Shown piece by piece: positions 1-9,378 of a stretch of DNA of 64,000 nt. The position numbers and the translations under genes were made by a program. The stretch lies in the NCBI RefSeq assembly GCF_038096175.1, contig NZ_CP151099.1, forward strand, positions 6,922,001 to 6,986,000, in the 5' to 3' direction. Below the pieces are notes generated by a model. That model was not told where the DNA came from and ran no database searches. It saw only the letters and a list, made by a program, of their open reading frames with translations. How positions within the stretch are numbered: position 1 is the first letter of the stretch; every line of letters starts with the position of its first letter. Source of the DNA: Nostoc sp. UHCC 0302. GTDB taxonomy: Bacteria; Cyanobacteriota; Cyanobacteriia; Cyanobacteriales; Nostocaceae.

Positions 1-851
1 CAATTGAACCAAAATCGATACGTGAAGCGATCGCAGCTTTGGAAAGCTGTTTGAGAGACCATAGCGGCGAATATGTCCGGCTGTTTGGCATCGACAAAGG
101 TAGACGGCGTGTATTAGAAACCATCATTCAACGCCCAGATGGTAATGTTAACCCAGCTACCAGCTTTAAACCTCCTGCTAGTAATAGCAATAATGGTGGC
201 TACAACAAGAGCTACAGCAATGGCAATGGCAACAGTAACGGCGCTAGCAGTGGCAAAATCGGTACTGAAACTGTAGAGCAAATTCGCCAACTGTTAGCAG
301 GTGGTTATAAAATTGGTACAGAACACGTAGATGAGCGTCGCTTCCGCACTGGTTCTTGGAGCAGTTGCAAGCCAATTGAAACAACTGCGACCAATGCCGT
401 GATTTCCGCTGTGGAAGAATGTATAGACAACCATCAAGGTGAGTATGTCCGTTTAATTGGCATCGACACCAAAGCCAAACGGCGTGTATTAGAAAGCATT
501 ATTCAAAGACCTAATGGGCAAGTTAGCTCACCGAGTGGCCATAAATCAGTTGCTAGTGCCTCATCTGCAACTACAGCGGTTGCGAATACCCGCTTAAGCT
601 CTGAAGTAGTAGAACAGCTACGGCAGCTATTAGCTGGAGGCTATAAAATTAGCGTAGAACACGTAGACCAGCGACGGTTCCGCACAGGTTCTTGGAGTAG
701 CACCGGGCCAATTCAGGCGAATTCTGAAAGAGAAGCGATCGCTGCATTAGAAACGCACCTCGCCGAATTCCCAGGAGAATATGTACGATTGATTGGGATT
801 GACCCCAAAGCTAAGCGCCGGGTATTGGAAACGATTATTCAACGTCCATAA
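1..851 (+). CDS. ccmM: CcmM, carboxysome assembly protein (5' truncated by window edge)
   Basis: CcmM cross-links Rubisco inside the beta-carboxysome. The open frame enters at base 3 and has no true start here, so only the C-terminal part is present. It shows one partial and two complete RbcS-like domains, each with the pattern RQLLAGGYKI...EHVDxRRFRTGSW...GEYVRL.GID...RRVLE.IIQRP, joined by Ser/Asn/Gly-rich linkers. The middle domain has a Cys in GSWSSCKP, a position where redox-active cysteines occur in this family. The missing N-terminus should be the gamma-carbonic-anhydrase-like domain. It is followed by ccmN and ccmO in the same direction, as in ccmKLMNO operons. Identification is firm. 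Confidence 0.95.
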   Translation, partial: IEPKSIREAIAALESCLRDHSGEYVRLFGIDKGRRRVLETIIQRPDGNVNPATSFKPPASNSNNGGYNKSYSNGNGNSNGASSGKIGTETVEQIRQLLAGGYKIGTEHVDERRFRTGSWSSCKPIETTATNAVISAVEECIDNHQGEYVRLIGIDTKAKRRVLESIIQRPNGQVSSPSGHKSVASASSATTAVANTRLSSEVVEQLRQLLAGGYKISVEHVDQRRFRTGSWSSTGPIQANSEREAIAALETHLAEFPGEYVRLIGIDPKAKRRVLETIIQRP

Positions 852-857
852 TAAATA

Positions 858-955
858 GGGAGTAGGGAATCAGGGAGTAGGGAGTAGGGAAGAAAAGGTA
901 GGAAATTTTAATATCCATTACTCACTACTCCCCACTCACTACTTACTACTCCCCA
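858..955. repeat. Short tandem heptamer repeats between ccmM and ccmN
   Basis: Iterations of a GGGAGTA-like unit at about 858-892 are followed by the opposite-strand version (ACTCACTACTCCCC-like) at about 913-955. The two arms could fold into a hairpin in the transcript. This is the STRR type of repeat common in heterocystous cyanobacteria. An effect on expression of downstream ccmN is only an inference. Confidence 0.7.
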
Positions 956-991
956 TTGACACTTTTTCCGGCTTCCGAGGTTACAATTCTC

Positions 992-1771
992 ATGACTGTG
1001 CCGCCACTGCGCCTCAGCAATAACTTTGATTCTTACATTAGTGGCGAGGTGACTATTCATCCAAGCGCGGTACTCGCACCTGGAGTAATACTGCAAGCGG
1101 TTGAAAACAGCAAAATCATCATCGGCCCGGGCGTCTGTATTGGTATGGGGTCAATTCTCCAAGCCAATGAAGGAACCCTAGAGGTAGAAGTAGGGGCAAA
1201 CTTGGGAGCCGGTTTTCTAATGGTTGGGAAAGGCAAAATTGGAGCTAATGCCTGTATCGGTTCAGCAACAACAGTTTTCAATTGTTCAGTTGAACCTGGA
1301 CAAGTAGTTCCACCTGGTTCAATTTTGGGAGACACCAGTCGACGGATAGAGCAAACAAAACAACTGGAACCATCCACAACTAACTCTACTTCTACAAATA
1401 CAGCCCAGCAGAGGCAAGAAGATAATAGTCTAAGTAAAGATGAGGATAAAGTAATTTCATCAACTGAGTTTTCGGCATCGGCTGCGATGAAGTTAAAACA
1501 ACGATCTATTTATTTTTCTAAATCTTCTGCTACTCCAAAAAGCCAGTCTCCTAAACTTGAGGAACCCGCTAATGGTGCTAGCCCTACTTCACAGGAAGCT
1601 GCCCAAGAGCCTATAGAACCTAATACTAATAACTCAGATCCCAGTCAGCCAGCTACAGAATCCCCTAATAATTTCGGGACTCAAATTTATGGGCAAGGGA
1701 GCATACAAAGGCTGTTGACCACATTGTTTCCCCATAGACAATCCTTGAACGACCAAAACTCTGACGATTAG
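992..1771 (+). CDS. ccmN: CcmN, carboxysome assembly adaptor
   Basis: CcmN bridges the CcmM-Rubisco core and the CcmK shell of beta-carboxysomes. Residues about 10-120 form a left-handed beta-helix with hexapeptide-type repeats (IHPSAVLAPGVIL, IIIGPGVCIGMGSIL, IGANACIGSATTVF). A low-complexity Ser/Asn/Pro-rich linker follows, then a C-terminal amphipathic peptide (IYGQGSIQRLLTTLFPHR) matching the known encapsulation peptide that binds the shell. I start at ATG 992 (MTVPPLRL); an upstream in-frame TTG at 956 would add 12 residues but lies against the repeat arm. It sits between ccmM and ccmO. Confidence 0.93.
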   Translation: MTVPPLRLSNNFDSYISGEVTIHPSAVLAPGVILQAVENSKIIIGPGVCIGMGSILQANEGTLEVEVGANLGAGFLMVGKGKIGANACIGSATTVFNCSVEPGQVVPPGSILGDTSRRIEQTKQLEPSTTNSTSTNTAQQRQEDNSLSKDEDKVISSTEFSASAAMKLKQRSIYFSKSSATPKSQSPKLEEPANGASPTSQEAAQEPIEPNTNNSDPSQPATESPNNFGTQIYGQGSIQRLLTTLFPHRQSLNDQNSDD

Positions 1772-1827
1772 TCCGAGTAAGTGTTAATTGTAAGTTGTCA
1801 GTTTTGTGAGTATCTTAGAGAGTTCAC

Positions 1828-2613
1828 ATGGAAACATATAATCAACAGTCTGCAAGCAGCTATGATTCATCGCCTAATAAAGACTACAGGGATACTGCCT
1901 TGGGTTTAGTATCAACCCTGAGCTTTCCAGCAATAGTTGGCACAGCGGACATGATGCTTAAATCCGCTGGAGTTCACCTAGTTGGGTATGAAAAAATTGG
2001 CAGCGGTCACTGTACTGCGATTGTTCGGGGTGGAATTGCTGATGTCCGTCTTGCCGTAGAATCTGGTGTCCAAACTGCTGAACAGTTTGGTCAGTTGGTC
2101 TCTAGCTTAGTCATTCCCCGACCTTTTCCCAACTTGGACGTGGTATTGCCAATCACCGGTCGTCTCAGCCAATTAATGCAGGAGGGCGATTACAGCCGTC
2201 TGAGTAACTTAGCAGTTGGTTTGGTAGAAACGCGGGGATTTCCGGCGATGGTTGGAGCCTGTGATGCTATGCTCAAAGCTGCTGATGTCCAGTTGGCAGC
2301 TTATGAAAAAATTGGTGCGGGTTTATGTACAGCTATTATTCGCGGTTCTGTGGCCAATGTGGCAGTAGCAGTGGAAGCAGGGATGTATGAAGCTGAACGG
2401 ATTGGGGAATTGAATGCGGTAATGGTGATTCCTCGACCATTAGATGAGTTGGAACAAACTTTGCCAGTGGCAAGTTGTTGGATAGAAGAACGTCAACCGA
2501 TAAGGTTGCCGATGAACATCAAGGAGCAAGTTGCGGAAATAGAGATGGTAGGGTTGCCAGATTTAGCCAAATTACCTGCAAAAATTCAAGAAGAATTATG
2601 GAATGATGAATGA
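1828..2613 (+). CDS. ccmO: CcmO, tandem-BMC-domain carboxysome shell protein
   Basis: A carboxysome shell protein made of two fused bacterial microcompartment domains. Domain 1 (about residues 25-110) and domain 2 (about 130-215) share ALGLVST.SFPA.VG..D.MLK.A.V.L..YEKIG.G.CTAI.RG and end with VIPRP. The N-terminal 24 residues are a Ser/Asn-rich tail; the C-terminal 45 form a charged extension. It is the last ccm gene here, 56 bases after ccmN. Its shell role follows from the family; what is visible is the domain duplication. Confidence 0.93.
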   Translation: METYNQQSASSYDSSPNKDYRDTALGLVSTLSFPAIVGTADMMLKSAGVHLVGYEKIGSGHCTAIVRGGIADVRLAVESGVQTAEQFGQLVSSLVIPRPFPNLDVVLPITGRLSQLMQEGDYSRLSNLAVGLVETRGFPAMVGACDAMLKAADVQLAAYEKIGAGLCTAIIRGSVANVAVAVEAGMYEAERIGELNAVMVIPRPLDELEQTLPVASCWIEERQPIRLPMNIKEQVAEIEMVGLPDLAKLPAKIQEELWNDE

Positions 2614-2845
2614 TGAATAATGTTATTCAACATTCATCGTGAGTTGGAAGGCATCTTACGCTTTGCTTGTTATTTTGATAATAACTTCTCGACTCCATAA
2701 ATAAAATAACTTTCTTTTAATAGCGACAATAGAGTTTTATCTATACTAAAACTCATAACTTTGTATGGGTAAAGCAATATTAATTGCAAGTATTCCGTAA
2801 TACTAAATTTATATCTATAAATCGCTTTTTAGAGGAGAATCACTT

Positions 2846-3775
2846 TTGAATCAAGCTACACTGCACCAGTTGAAAGTGTTCGAAGCGGCAGCACGGCACG
2901 GTAGCTTTACACGTGCTGCTGAGGAATTGTTTCTTACCCAACCTACAGTTTCCATGCAGATAAAGCAACTTACAAAATCAGTAGGGTTGCCATTATTTGA
3001 GCAGGTGGGAAAGCGCTTGTATTTGACGGAGGCAGGACGGGAATTATTTGCTACTTGTCGGCAGATTTTTGAAACTATAGCCCAGTTTGAAATGAAAGTG
3101 GCAGATTTAAAAGGGCTAAAACAAGGACAATTGCGTTTAGCGGTAATTACAACAGCAAAATATTTTATACCACGTTTGTTAGGCCCTTTTTGCCAACTTT
3201 ATCCAGGAATTGATATCTCGCTGCAAGTAACGAACCACGAACGAATTATAGAACGGATGACTAATAATCTGGACGACTTGTATATTATGAGCCAAGTTCC
3301 AGATAATGTGGATGTGAATCTTGAGCCATTTTTAGAAAATCCTTTAGTAGTTTTTGCACCAAGTAATCACCCGCTAGCTAAGGAAAAAAATATACCTATA
3401 GAACTTCTGTGTAATGAACCTTTTATTATGCGAGAACCAGGTTCAGGAACCCGCCGTACTGTCCAACAACTCTTTGATGAACAAGGAGTGAGTGTAAAAG
3501 TTAAATTGGAATTGGGTAGTAACGAAGCAATTAAACAAGCGATCGCTGGAGGTTTAGGAATTTCGATTTTATCTCGCCATACCTTAATGCCAGACAACTC
3601 AGAGTTAACTATTTTGGATGTACAACACTTTCCGATTAAGCGAACCTGGTTTATGGTTTACCCGTCTGGCAAGCAGCTATCTATTGTTGCTCGTACTTAT
3701 CATGACTATCTACTGGAGGCGGCAAAGAAGATTATGGAGCTAAACACTACTTTTAGTGGTGCTAAGGCTGAGTAA
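2846..3775 (+). CDS. LysR-type transcriptional regulator, CmpR/RbcR group
   Basis: Residues 1-60 are a LysR winged helix-turn-helix (ATLHQLKVFEAAARHGSFTRAAEELFLTQPTVSMQIKQL). Residues about 90-295 are the periplasmic-binding-like effector domain. The sequence resembles the cyanobacterial CmpR/RbcR/NdhR regulators of inorganic-carbon genes, which sense metabolites such as 2-phosphoglycolate and RuBP. Its place directly behind the ccm genes supports that; from memory, Anabaena PCC 7120 has cmpR at the equivalent place. Translation begins at TTG 2846, behind GAGGAG; no in-frame ATG fits. Which paralogue it is cannot be settled from sequence alone. Confidence 0.88.
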   Translation: MNQATLHQLKVFEAAARHGSFTRAAEELFLTQPTVSMQIKQLTKSVGLPLFEQVGKRLYLTEAGRELFATCRQIFETIAQFEMKVADLKGLKQGQLRLAVITTAKYFIPRLLGPFCQLYPGIDISLQVTNHERIIERMTNNLDDLYIMSQVPDNVDVNLEPFLENPLVVFAPSNHPLAKEKNIPIELLCNEPFIMREPGSGTRRTVQQLFDEQGVSVKVKLELGSNEAIKQAIAGGLGISILSRHTLMPDNSELTILDVQHFPIKRTWFMVYPSGKQLSIVARTYHDYLLEAAKKIMELNTTFSGAKAE

Positions 3776-4090
3776 AGTTACGGTTAGGCAGGAGGCAGGT
3801 GGTCGCCGAGCCTGTCCTGAGCCTGTCCTGAGCCTGCCCTGAGCGTAGCGAGCGTCCCGCTCTTAAGAGCGCAGCCGAGGTGAGGCAGGAGAAAAGTATG
3901 AGCAGTAGCTTCGGTACTCAGAAGTTGATAATTTTGAGAGAAGTGGGAGACGCTCCGCGTAGCTTGCTTCTTCGTAGGGGTACGGTGATTTTCAATTTTG
4001 AATTTTCAATTCCTCGAAGGGGTTGACGGTTAGGCTGAGAAACATTGACAATTAACCAGCATAACGATAAAAAATTGGGGAAAACTGGCA
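3776..4090. repeat. Intergenic block of nested short repeats
   Basis: No gene. Bases about 3805-3842 contain a tandem GAGCCTGTCCT unit (three copies, the last variant). This leads into GAGCGTAGCGAGCG and an inverted pair around CGCTCTTAAGAGCG (about 3858-3871). A second GC-rich element with GGAGACGCTCCGCGTAGC lies at about 3945-3965. These look like dispersed cyanobacterial repeats nested in one another. Confidence 0.6.
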
Positions 4091-5707
4091 GTGGTTAACC
4101 CGGAGATACCATCTTGGCGCAAAGCAGTACAAAGTCAGATTGTAGCTGTAACAGTATACGCTGACAAAGCCCTAGTTACACGGCGGGGTGTAGTGTCTTT
4201 GACAGGGCTGGAACGGGAGTTAGTTATTACTCCGTTGCCGATAACTCTAGAAACTGATTCTGTCAGGGTGAGCGGTTCAGGTACAGTAGGGGTGCGCTTG
4301 TTGGGAGTGAGCAGCGATCGCATTTATACTACAGAACCTGTGGCAGAGCGAGTAGCGCAATTGACAAGGCAAATTCACCAGCTAGAGGCAGAACAACGCC
4401 ACCTGCAAGCGCAAGTGGACGCTTTAGCATTGCAGTCTAATTTTATTGAAAGCCTACGTGAAAAAGTAGAGGAACCCTTTTCGCAAAGTTTGGCACGGAA
4501 AAATCTCAGCTTGAGCGAGACTTTAGATTTTTTAAACTTTTTGGGAAGCCAGTACAGTGAATATGCGATCGCATCTGGGGAGTGTAAAAGCCAACAACAG
4601 GAATTAGACAAGCAAATGCAAGCACTCCGTACTTCATTGCAGAAAGTTCAAACTCCTCATCCCAAGGAAAGTTTGAACTTGGTTGTAGGAGTGGAAGTTG
4701 CTGGTGGAGGTGAGTTTGAACTAGAACTATCCTATGTAGTGAATCGCGCTAGTTGGACTCCCCTCTATGACTTGCGCTTTAGCACTTCCAGTAATATCGT
4801 GCATCTCAACTACCTTGCAGAAGTCACCCAAAGTAGTGGCGAAGATTGGATGGATGTGGCTCTCACCCTTTCAACAGCTAAACCAGGATTAGGTACACTC
4901 CCGCCCAAACTTGAACCTTGGTATATCAGTACTCCAAGCCCGCAAGTAGCTCGACGACGAGCTGCTCATCTACCTGTACTATCCACAGCATCTGCGCCTG
5001 CTGCTGAAGCAAATCAGCCAGAACAAGACGAAATTGTAGAGGATAAGCTCATTGAAGCAGAAACCGTTGTTGCAGAAATATCTAAAGAAGGTAGCGTAGT
5101 TACCTTTAAGCTCGATGGCGGCGGTAACATTCCCAACGATGGTACACCCCACAAAACAACAATTTTCAATGACGATTATCCTTGTAACTTTGATTTTGTC
5201 GCAATGCCGCGCTTGGTAAGCTTTGCTTATCTGCAAGCCAATGTGAAAAATAGTCCCAACGGCGCGACTCTGTTACCAGGTAAAGCAAATATTTTCCGCG
5301 AAAATGTTTTTATCGGCACAACTAAGTTAGAAAATATTGCACCAGGACAAGAGTTCAAACTTAACTTAGGTATTGATGAAGGCTTAAAAATTGAGCGTGA
5401 CTTAGTTGAACGTCAGGTAGATAAAAGACTCATTAGCAATCAACGCCGGATTACCTATGGTTATCGGTTGATAATTACTAACTTACTCGACAAAGAAATC
5501 AAATTAAAGTTAACTGAACAATTACCAGTTAGCCGCACCGAGCAAATTAAAGTACGTCTCATTCGCAGCAACCCACAAATTCAATTAGGTGAAATGGCGA
5601 TTTTAGAATGGGAGTTAACTCTGCCAGCACAGGAGCGTCAAGAGATATATTACCAGTTCACCGTTGAGCATCCGCCTGAATTAACAATTGTTGGGTTAGA
5701 TATTTAG
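4091..5707 (+). CDS. MuiA-like protein (DUF4140/DUF4139)
   Basis: The layout matches the mucoidy inhibitor MuiA family: an N-terminal DUF4140 domain (residues about 15-120, beginning VTVYADKALVTRRG), a coiled-coil stretch rich in Glu/Gln (about 85-190), and a C-terminal DUF4139 beta-rich domain (about 200-535). No signal peptide or membrane segment is visible. The biochemical function of the family is unknown. The start is GTG 4091. The length of 538 is typical. The gene stands alone, with a repeat block upstream and 350 non-coding bases downstream. Confidence 0.85.
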   Translation: MVNPEIPSWRKAVQSQIVAVTVYADKALVTRRGVVSLTGLERELVITPLPITLETDSVRVSGSGTVGVRLLGVSSDRIYTTEPVAERVAQLTRQIHQLEAEQRHLQAQVDALALQSNFIESLREKVEEPFSQSLARKNLSLSETLDFLNFLGSQYSEYAIASGECKSQQQELDKQMQALRTSLQKVQTPHPKESLNLVVGVEVAGGGEFELELSYVVNRASWTPLYDLRFSTSSNIVHLNYLAEVTQSSGEDWMDVALTLSTAKPGLGTLPPKLEPWYISTPSPQVARRRAAHLPVLSTASAPAAEANQPEQDEIVEDKLIEAETVVAEISKEGSVVTFKLDGGGNIPNDGTPHKTTIFNDDYPCNFDFVAMPRLVSFAYLQANVKNSPNGATLLPGKANIFRENVFIGTTKLENIAPGQEFKLNLGIDEGLKIERDLVERQVDKRLISNQRRITYGYRLIITNLLDKEIKLKLTEQLPVSRTEQIKVRLIRSNPQIQLGEMAILEWELTLPAQERQEIYYQFTVEHPPELTIVGLDI

Positions 5708-6057
5708 AATTAAGGTACGGGTCGAACAGAACATTGTTGTTTATTCAAACCTTGATTTTAATTGTTTAATAAATTAGTCTTGATGAATTTTTATTTAATA
5801 GTTAGTTAAAATTATTAATAATATCTTCTTTGCTACATAGCTACGCAAATTATATTTTATTTTTACTAAAGTTAATAAAGAGAGTTTGGTTGAAGCTCTG
5901 TTAAATTGCTGTTTACAAATAGCATCAGTTAAATGCTGTTTACAAATAGCATTTGCATTTTTATTAATACTAAATTTTAACCTTTTATGACCAAAATTTT
6001 AAACAAAAATCTATCTGATGATTGATACGATTTTGGGGTTTTGCTGACCGTATTTTC
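5708..6057. other. AT-rich intergenic region with a tandem 19-bp palindromic unit
   Basis: There is no gene. The unit TGCTGTTTACAAATAGCAT occurs at 5907-5925 and again at 5934-5952, each preceded by GTTAAA, giving a 27-base period. Each unit is itself an imperfect palindrome. The pair sits about 105 bases upstream of the PhoX-like phosphatase gene and could be an operator. It does not match the cyanobacterial Pho box well, so the regulator is unknown. Confidence 0.6.
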
Positions 6058-7449
6058 ATGAAATTATCAAGACGTAACTTCTTCACCTTGGCTGGCGCAA
6101 GTGCTGTTGGCGCTACCATGATTTCTCCTTTGGAAGCTTTTTATGCAAGAGCTGCTCGCGGTCAAGTTGCACGAGGAATTGGCTATGGCCCTTTGGAGCA
6201 AAAGCTGCCCGTAAATGCAGATGAAATCGCTGGTATTTTACTAGATGGATTGGATTTAGGCAGCACTCCCTGCTTAGAACTTCCCCCTGGTTTTAACTAT
6301 ACTGTGATCTCAGTTACAGGGCAGAAAATGGACGATGGTAACAGAGTTCCAGGTTCTCATGATGGCATGGCTGCTTTTGCTGGCCCTGAGAACACTACCA
6401 TTCTGGTACGCAACCACGAGTTGAATCCGAACCCTAATGGCGCTTTTGCGTTACCACCATATGTATATGACCAGATTGGGGGAGGCACAACAACAATTGT
6501 TGTTGGCCCTGACCGTCGGGTGGAAAAGCATTTTGTTTCTTTGGCGGGGACGATTCGTAACTGCGCTGGTGGGAAGACTCCTTGGGGTTCGTGGGTTAGC
6601 TGTGAAGAGAATCTGACTCTGCCTGGAAGCGGTGGAGCAACCAAAAAGCATGGTTATAACTTTGAGGTTCCTGTAACAGATGACATTCAAGTAGCTAAGC
6701 CAGTTCCCCTTGTGGCAATGGGACGCTTTAACCATGAAGCAGTCGCGGTTGATCCAGACACTGGCTGGGTGTATCAAACTGAAGACGATGGAAATAGCTG
6801 CTTCTATCGCTTCCGTCCTCATCAAAAAGGCAATCTCCGCAGTGGTGGAGTGCTTGAGGCTCTTGTTATTGAAGGAATGTTTAAAGTTAATACAGGCAAG
6901 GATTTTCTTAAATACAAAAATACACCACTGCCAGTTAAGTGGGTAAAGATTGAGAATGTTGATCCTGCTACTAATGACTTCACCGCTTCTGTACGATTTC
7001 AAGCGCAAAGCCAGGGTGCAGCTATCTTTTCACGAGGTGAAGGTGCTTCCTATGGCAATGGCTTGATTTACTTTACTTGCACTAGTGGTGGTAACGTAGG
7101 ACAAGGGCAGGTTTTTGCTTACAAACCCAACAATTATGACCCTAACATTGGCACTCTCACTTTAGTTGTAGAGTCTCCTGATATTGAAGTACTGAATTTC
7201 CCAGATAATATTACTGTGGCTCCTTTCGGAGACCTCTTCTTGTGTGAAGATGGTAGCGGTATTGAATATGTGGTTGGAGTTAATCAAGATGGTGAACTGT
7301 ATCGGTTTGCAGCCAATGCTTTTAATGGCGGCGGCAGTGAATTCGCAGGTGCGTGTTTCTCGCCTGATGGCCACACATTGTTTGTAAATATCCAGAGTCC
7401 TGGGATTACCTGTGCGATTTGGGGCCCTTGGAACAGAAAACGAGCATAA
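6058..7449 (+). CDS. Tat-exported PhoX-like alkaline phosphatase (DUF839)
   Basis: The protein begins MKLSRRNFFTLAGASAVGATM, a twin-arginine signal, so it is exported folded. I chose ATG 6058 because the signal starts there; an in-frame start at 6022 adds 12 poor residues. The rest resembles the PhoX/DUF839 beta-propeller phosphatases that use Ca and Fe: NHELNPNP, WGSWVSCEENL, GRFNHEAVAVDPDTGWVYQTEDDGNSCFYRF, FCEDG-like LFLCEDGSG. Expected role: periplasmic release of phosphate from organic esters. The tandem palindromes just upstream may regulate it. Activity is inferred from the family. Confidence 0.85.
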   Translation: MKLSRRNFFTLAGASAVGATMISPLEAFYARAARGQVARGIGYGPLEQKLPVNADEIAGILLDGLDLGSTPCLELPPGFNYTVISVTGQKMDDGNRVPGSHDGMAAFAGPENTTILVRNHELNPNPNGAFALPPYVYDQIGGGTTTIVVGPDRRVEKHFVSLAGTIRNCAGGKTPWGSWVSCEENLTLPGSGGATKKHGYNFEVPVTDDIQVAKPVPLVAMGRFNHEAVAVDPDTGWVYQTEDDGNSCFYRFRPHQKGNLRSGGVLEALVIEGMFKVNTGKDFLKYKNTPLPVKWVKIENVDPATNDFTASVRFQAQSQGAAIFSRGEGASYGNGLIYFTCTSGGNVGQGQVFAYKPNNYDPNIGTLTLVVESPDIEVLNFPDNITVAPFGDLFLCEDGSGIEYVVGVNQDGELYRFAANAFNGGGSEFAGACFSPDGHTLFVNIQSPGITCAIWGPWNRKRA

Positions 7450-7577
7450 GGTTACTTACAACTCCTTAACAGGAGGTGAACCGCGTTGAACAGCAGAAGC
7501 AAGAGAGCGAGAATTAGTGTAGATCAAAATATTCTTTAGCCTCAGCTTTGTTTTGCTTCTGCCTGTTGGCGGAAATA

Positions 7578-7778
7578 CTATGGATCTTCAGGCAAAACCC
7601 ATTTTGGTGGTTCCGTCATTCTTTTCCGCAGACGTTCTTCAGCCATTTGTAGCATTTCGTCTAAGGAAGTCTCTTCGACAAATTGTGCCGCGGCCTCTCT
7701 GTACTCGATATTGGGACATTTATCCCCTAAAACACACCCGTTAACGCAGGCTACAGCGCAGTCAATTTTCTGCTCCAC
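7578..7778 (-). CDS. Small Cys-rich conserved protein
   Basis: A 66-residue protein whose first 21 residues contain four cysteines (C7, C11, C15, C21; CxxxCxxxC-x5-C) in CAVACVNGCVLGDKC. A helical acidic/basic tail (FVEETSLDEMLQMAEERLRKRM) follows, ending PPKWVLPEDP. There is no signal peptide. The Cys spacing suggests metal or Fe-S binding, but I do not recognise a named family. It is convergent with the phosphatase gene and divergent from mnmE. Its composition looks like a real protein. Confidence 0.7.
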   Translation of the reverse strand: MEQKIDCAVACVNGCVLGDKCPNIEYREAAAQFVEETSLDEMLQMAEERLRKRMTEPPKWVLPEDP

Positions 7779-7799
7779 AGTGAATTCCTCTCTGTAAAA

Positions 7800-7860
7800 G
7801 TTATGAGTTATGAGTTATCAGTTATGAGTTATGATTTCTGCTCTTAACTCTCCACTCTCA
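7800..7860. repeat. Heptamer tandem repeat (TTATGAG type)
   Basis: Four or five copies of GTTATGA-like heptamers are followed by the complementary-type run CTCTTAACTCTCCACTCTC. It lies in the divergent gap between the Cys-rich gene and mnmE. Confidence 0.65.
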
Positions 7861-7959
7861 GGCATTACCCTTCAGATAAATTTTACCTTGCCAGTTGCCA
7901 TCCGATTACTCCTGCTACGCTAAGCATATATATGCAATGTTTTGCTAGAAAAGGCGCTC

Positions 7960-9354
7960 ATGTCGGAACTCTTTGCCACTGTTGGAACCATCGCCGCGAT
8001 CGCAACTGCTGTTGTTCCCCAACAAGGTAGTGTGGGGATTGTGCGGGTATCTGGTTCCCAAGCGATGGCTCTAGCTCAAACTCTGTTTCACACACCTGGG
8101 CGTCAAGTTTGGGAATCTCACCGCATTCTCTACGGTTACATCCGCCATCCCCAGACGCAACAACTGGTGGATGAAGCTCTGTTGCTGATTATGAAAGCAC
8201 CCCGTTCTTATACACGTGAAGATGTGGTGGAATTCCATTGCCACGGCGGAATTATGGCAGTGCAGCAAGTCTTGCAACTGTGTTTGGAAAATGGTGCTAG
8301 ATTAGCCCAACCCGGAGAATTTACTCTCCGCGCCTTTTTAAATGGGCGATTGGATTTAACACAAGCTGAAGGTATTGCCGATTTAGTTGGAGCGCGATCG
8401 CCTCAAGCTGCTCAAACTGCCTTAGCTGGTTTACAGGGAAAATTAGCTCATCCAATTCGGCAGTTACGCGCTAACTGTTTAGATATCTTGGCAGAAATTG
8501 AAGCCAGGATTGATTTTGAGGAAGACTTAGCACCGTTGGATTATAAAGGCATCATATCAGAAATTGATCAAATTGCTGGCCAAATTACTAGGTTATTAGA
8601 AACTAAAGATAAAGGTGAACTGCTACGTACAGGTTTAAAAGTAGCTATTGTCGGGCGTCCCAATGTTGGTAAGTCCAGTTTATTGAACGCTTGGAGCCAG
8701 AGCGATCGCGCCATTGTCACAGACTTACCTGGAACAACTCGTGATGTGGTGGAATCTCAGCTAGTTGTGGGGGGAATTCCCATACAAGTATTAGATACAG
8801 CGGGGATTAGAGAAACAGCAGACCAAGTGGAAAAAATTGGCGTTGAGCGATCGCGTCGTGCTGCCAGTGCAGCTGATTTAGTATTGTTGACAATTGATGC
8901 TTCAGTTGGTTGGATGCAAGGCGACCAAGAAATTTACGAACAGGTGCAACACCGTCCGTTGATTTTGGTAATTAACAAAATCGATTTAGTCAAAGAAACT
9001 GAAAGGAAAACTCTTCAATCTAAAATCCCAAATTCCCAATCTCAAATTTTCACAGCCGCAGCCCAAAACCAAGGGATTGAAGAATTAGAAACAGCAATTT
9101 TAGAGATAGTTCAAGCTGGAAAAGTCCAAGCTGCTGATATGGATTTAGCAATTAATCAAAGGCAAGCAGCCGCCTTAACTCAAGCTAAAATTTCTTTAGA
9201 ACAAGTGCAAGCAACAATTAACGATCAGTTACCTCTTGATTTCTGGACAATTGACTTACGCGGCGCAATTCAAGCACTAGGAGAAATAACTGGTGAGGAA
9301 GTAACAGAATCAGTACTTGACAGAATTTTTAGTAGGTTTTGTATAGGCAAATAA
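7960..9354 (+). CDS. mnmE: MnmE (TrmE), tRNA modification GTPase
   Basis: With MnmG it makes the 5-carboxymethylaminomethyl modification on U34 of tRNAs. The N-terminal folate-binding domain (1-120) begins [23 protein letters not shown]. The GTPase domain has G1 GRPNVGKSS at about residue 232, G2/G3 DLPGTTRD and DTAGIRET, and G4 NKID. The C-terminus ends FSRFCIGK, carrying the essential CIGK motif. I start at ATG 7960 (MSELFATVG), 464 residues as usual. A GNAT gene follows 24 bases after the stop. Confidence 0.97.
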   Translation: MSELFATVGTIAAIATAVVPQQGSVGIVRVSGSQAMALAQTLFHTPGRQVWESHRILYGYIRHPQTQQLVDEALLLIMKAPRSYTREDVVEFHCHGGIMAVQQVLQLCLENGARLAQPGEFTLRAFLNGRLDLTQAEGIADLVGARSPQAAQTALAGLQGKLAHPIRQLRANCLDILAEIEARIDFEEDLAPLDYKGIISEIDQIAGQITRLLETKDKGELLRTGLKVAIVGRPNVGKSSLLNAWSQSDRAIVTDLPGTTRDVVESQLVVGGIPIQVLDTAGIRETADQVEKIGVERSRRAASAADLVLLTIDASVGWMQGDQEIYEQVQHRPLILVINKIDLVKETERKTLQSKIPNSQSQIFTAAAQNQGIEELETAILEIVQAGKVQAADMDLAINQRQAAALTQAKISLEQVQATINDQLPLDFWTIDLRGAIQALGEITGEEVTESVLDRIFSRFCIGK

Positions 9355-9378
9355 AAAGGCAAAGAACATAAAGCTGCG

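Noticed and set aside
9011-9052. Repeat-like AATCTAAAATCCCAAATTCC stretch inside mnmE, a possible in-frame insertion
   Set aside because: The segment after NKID has the length expected for cyanobacterial MnmE, so nothing appears to be added.
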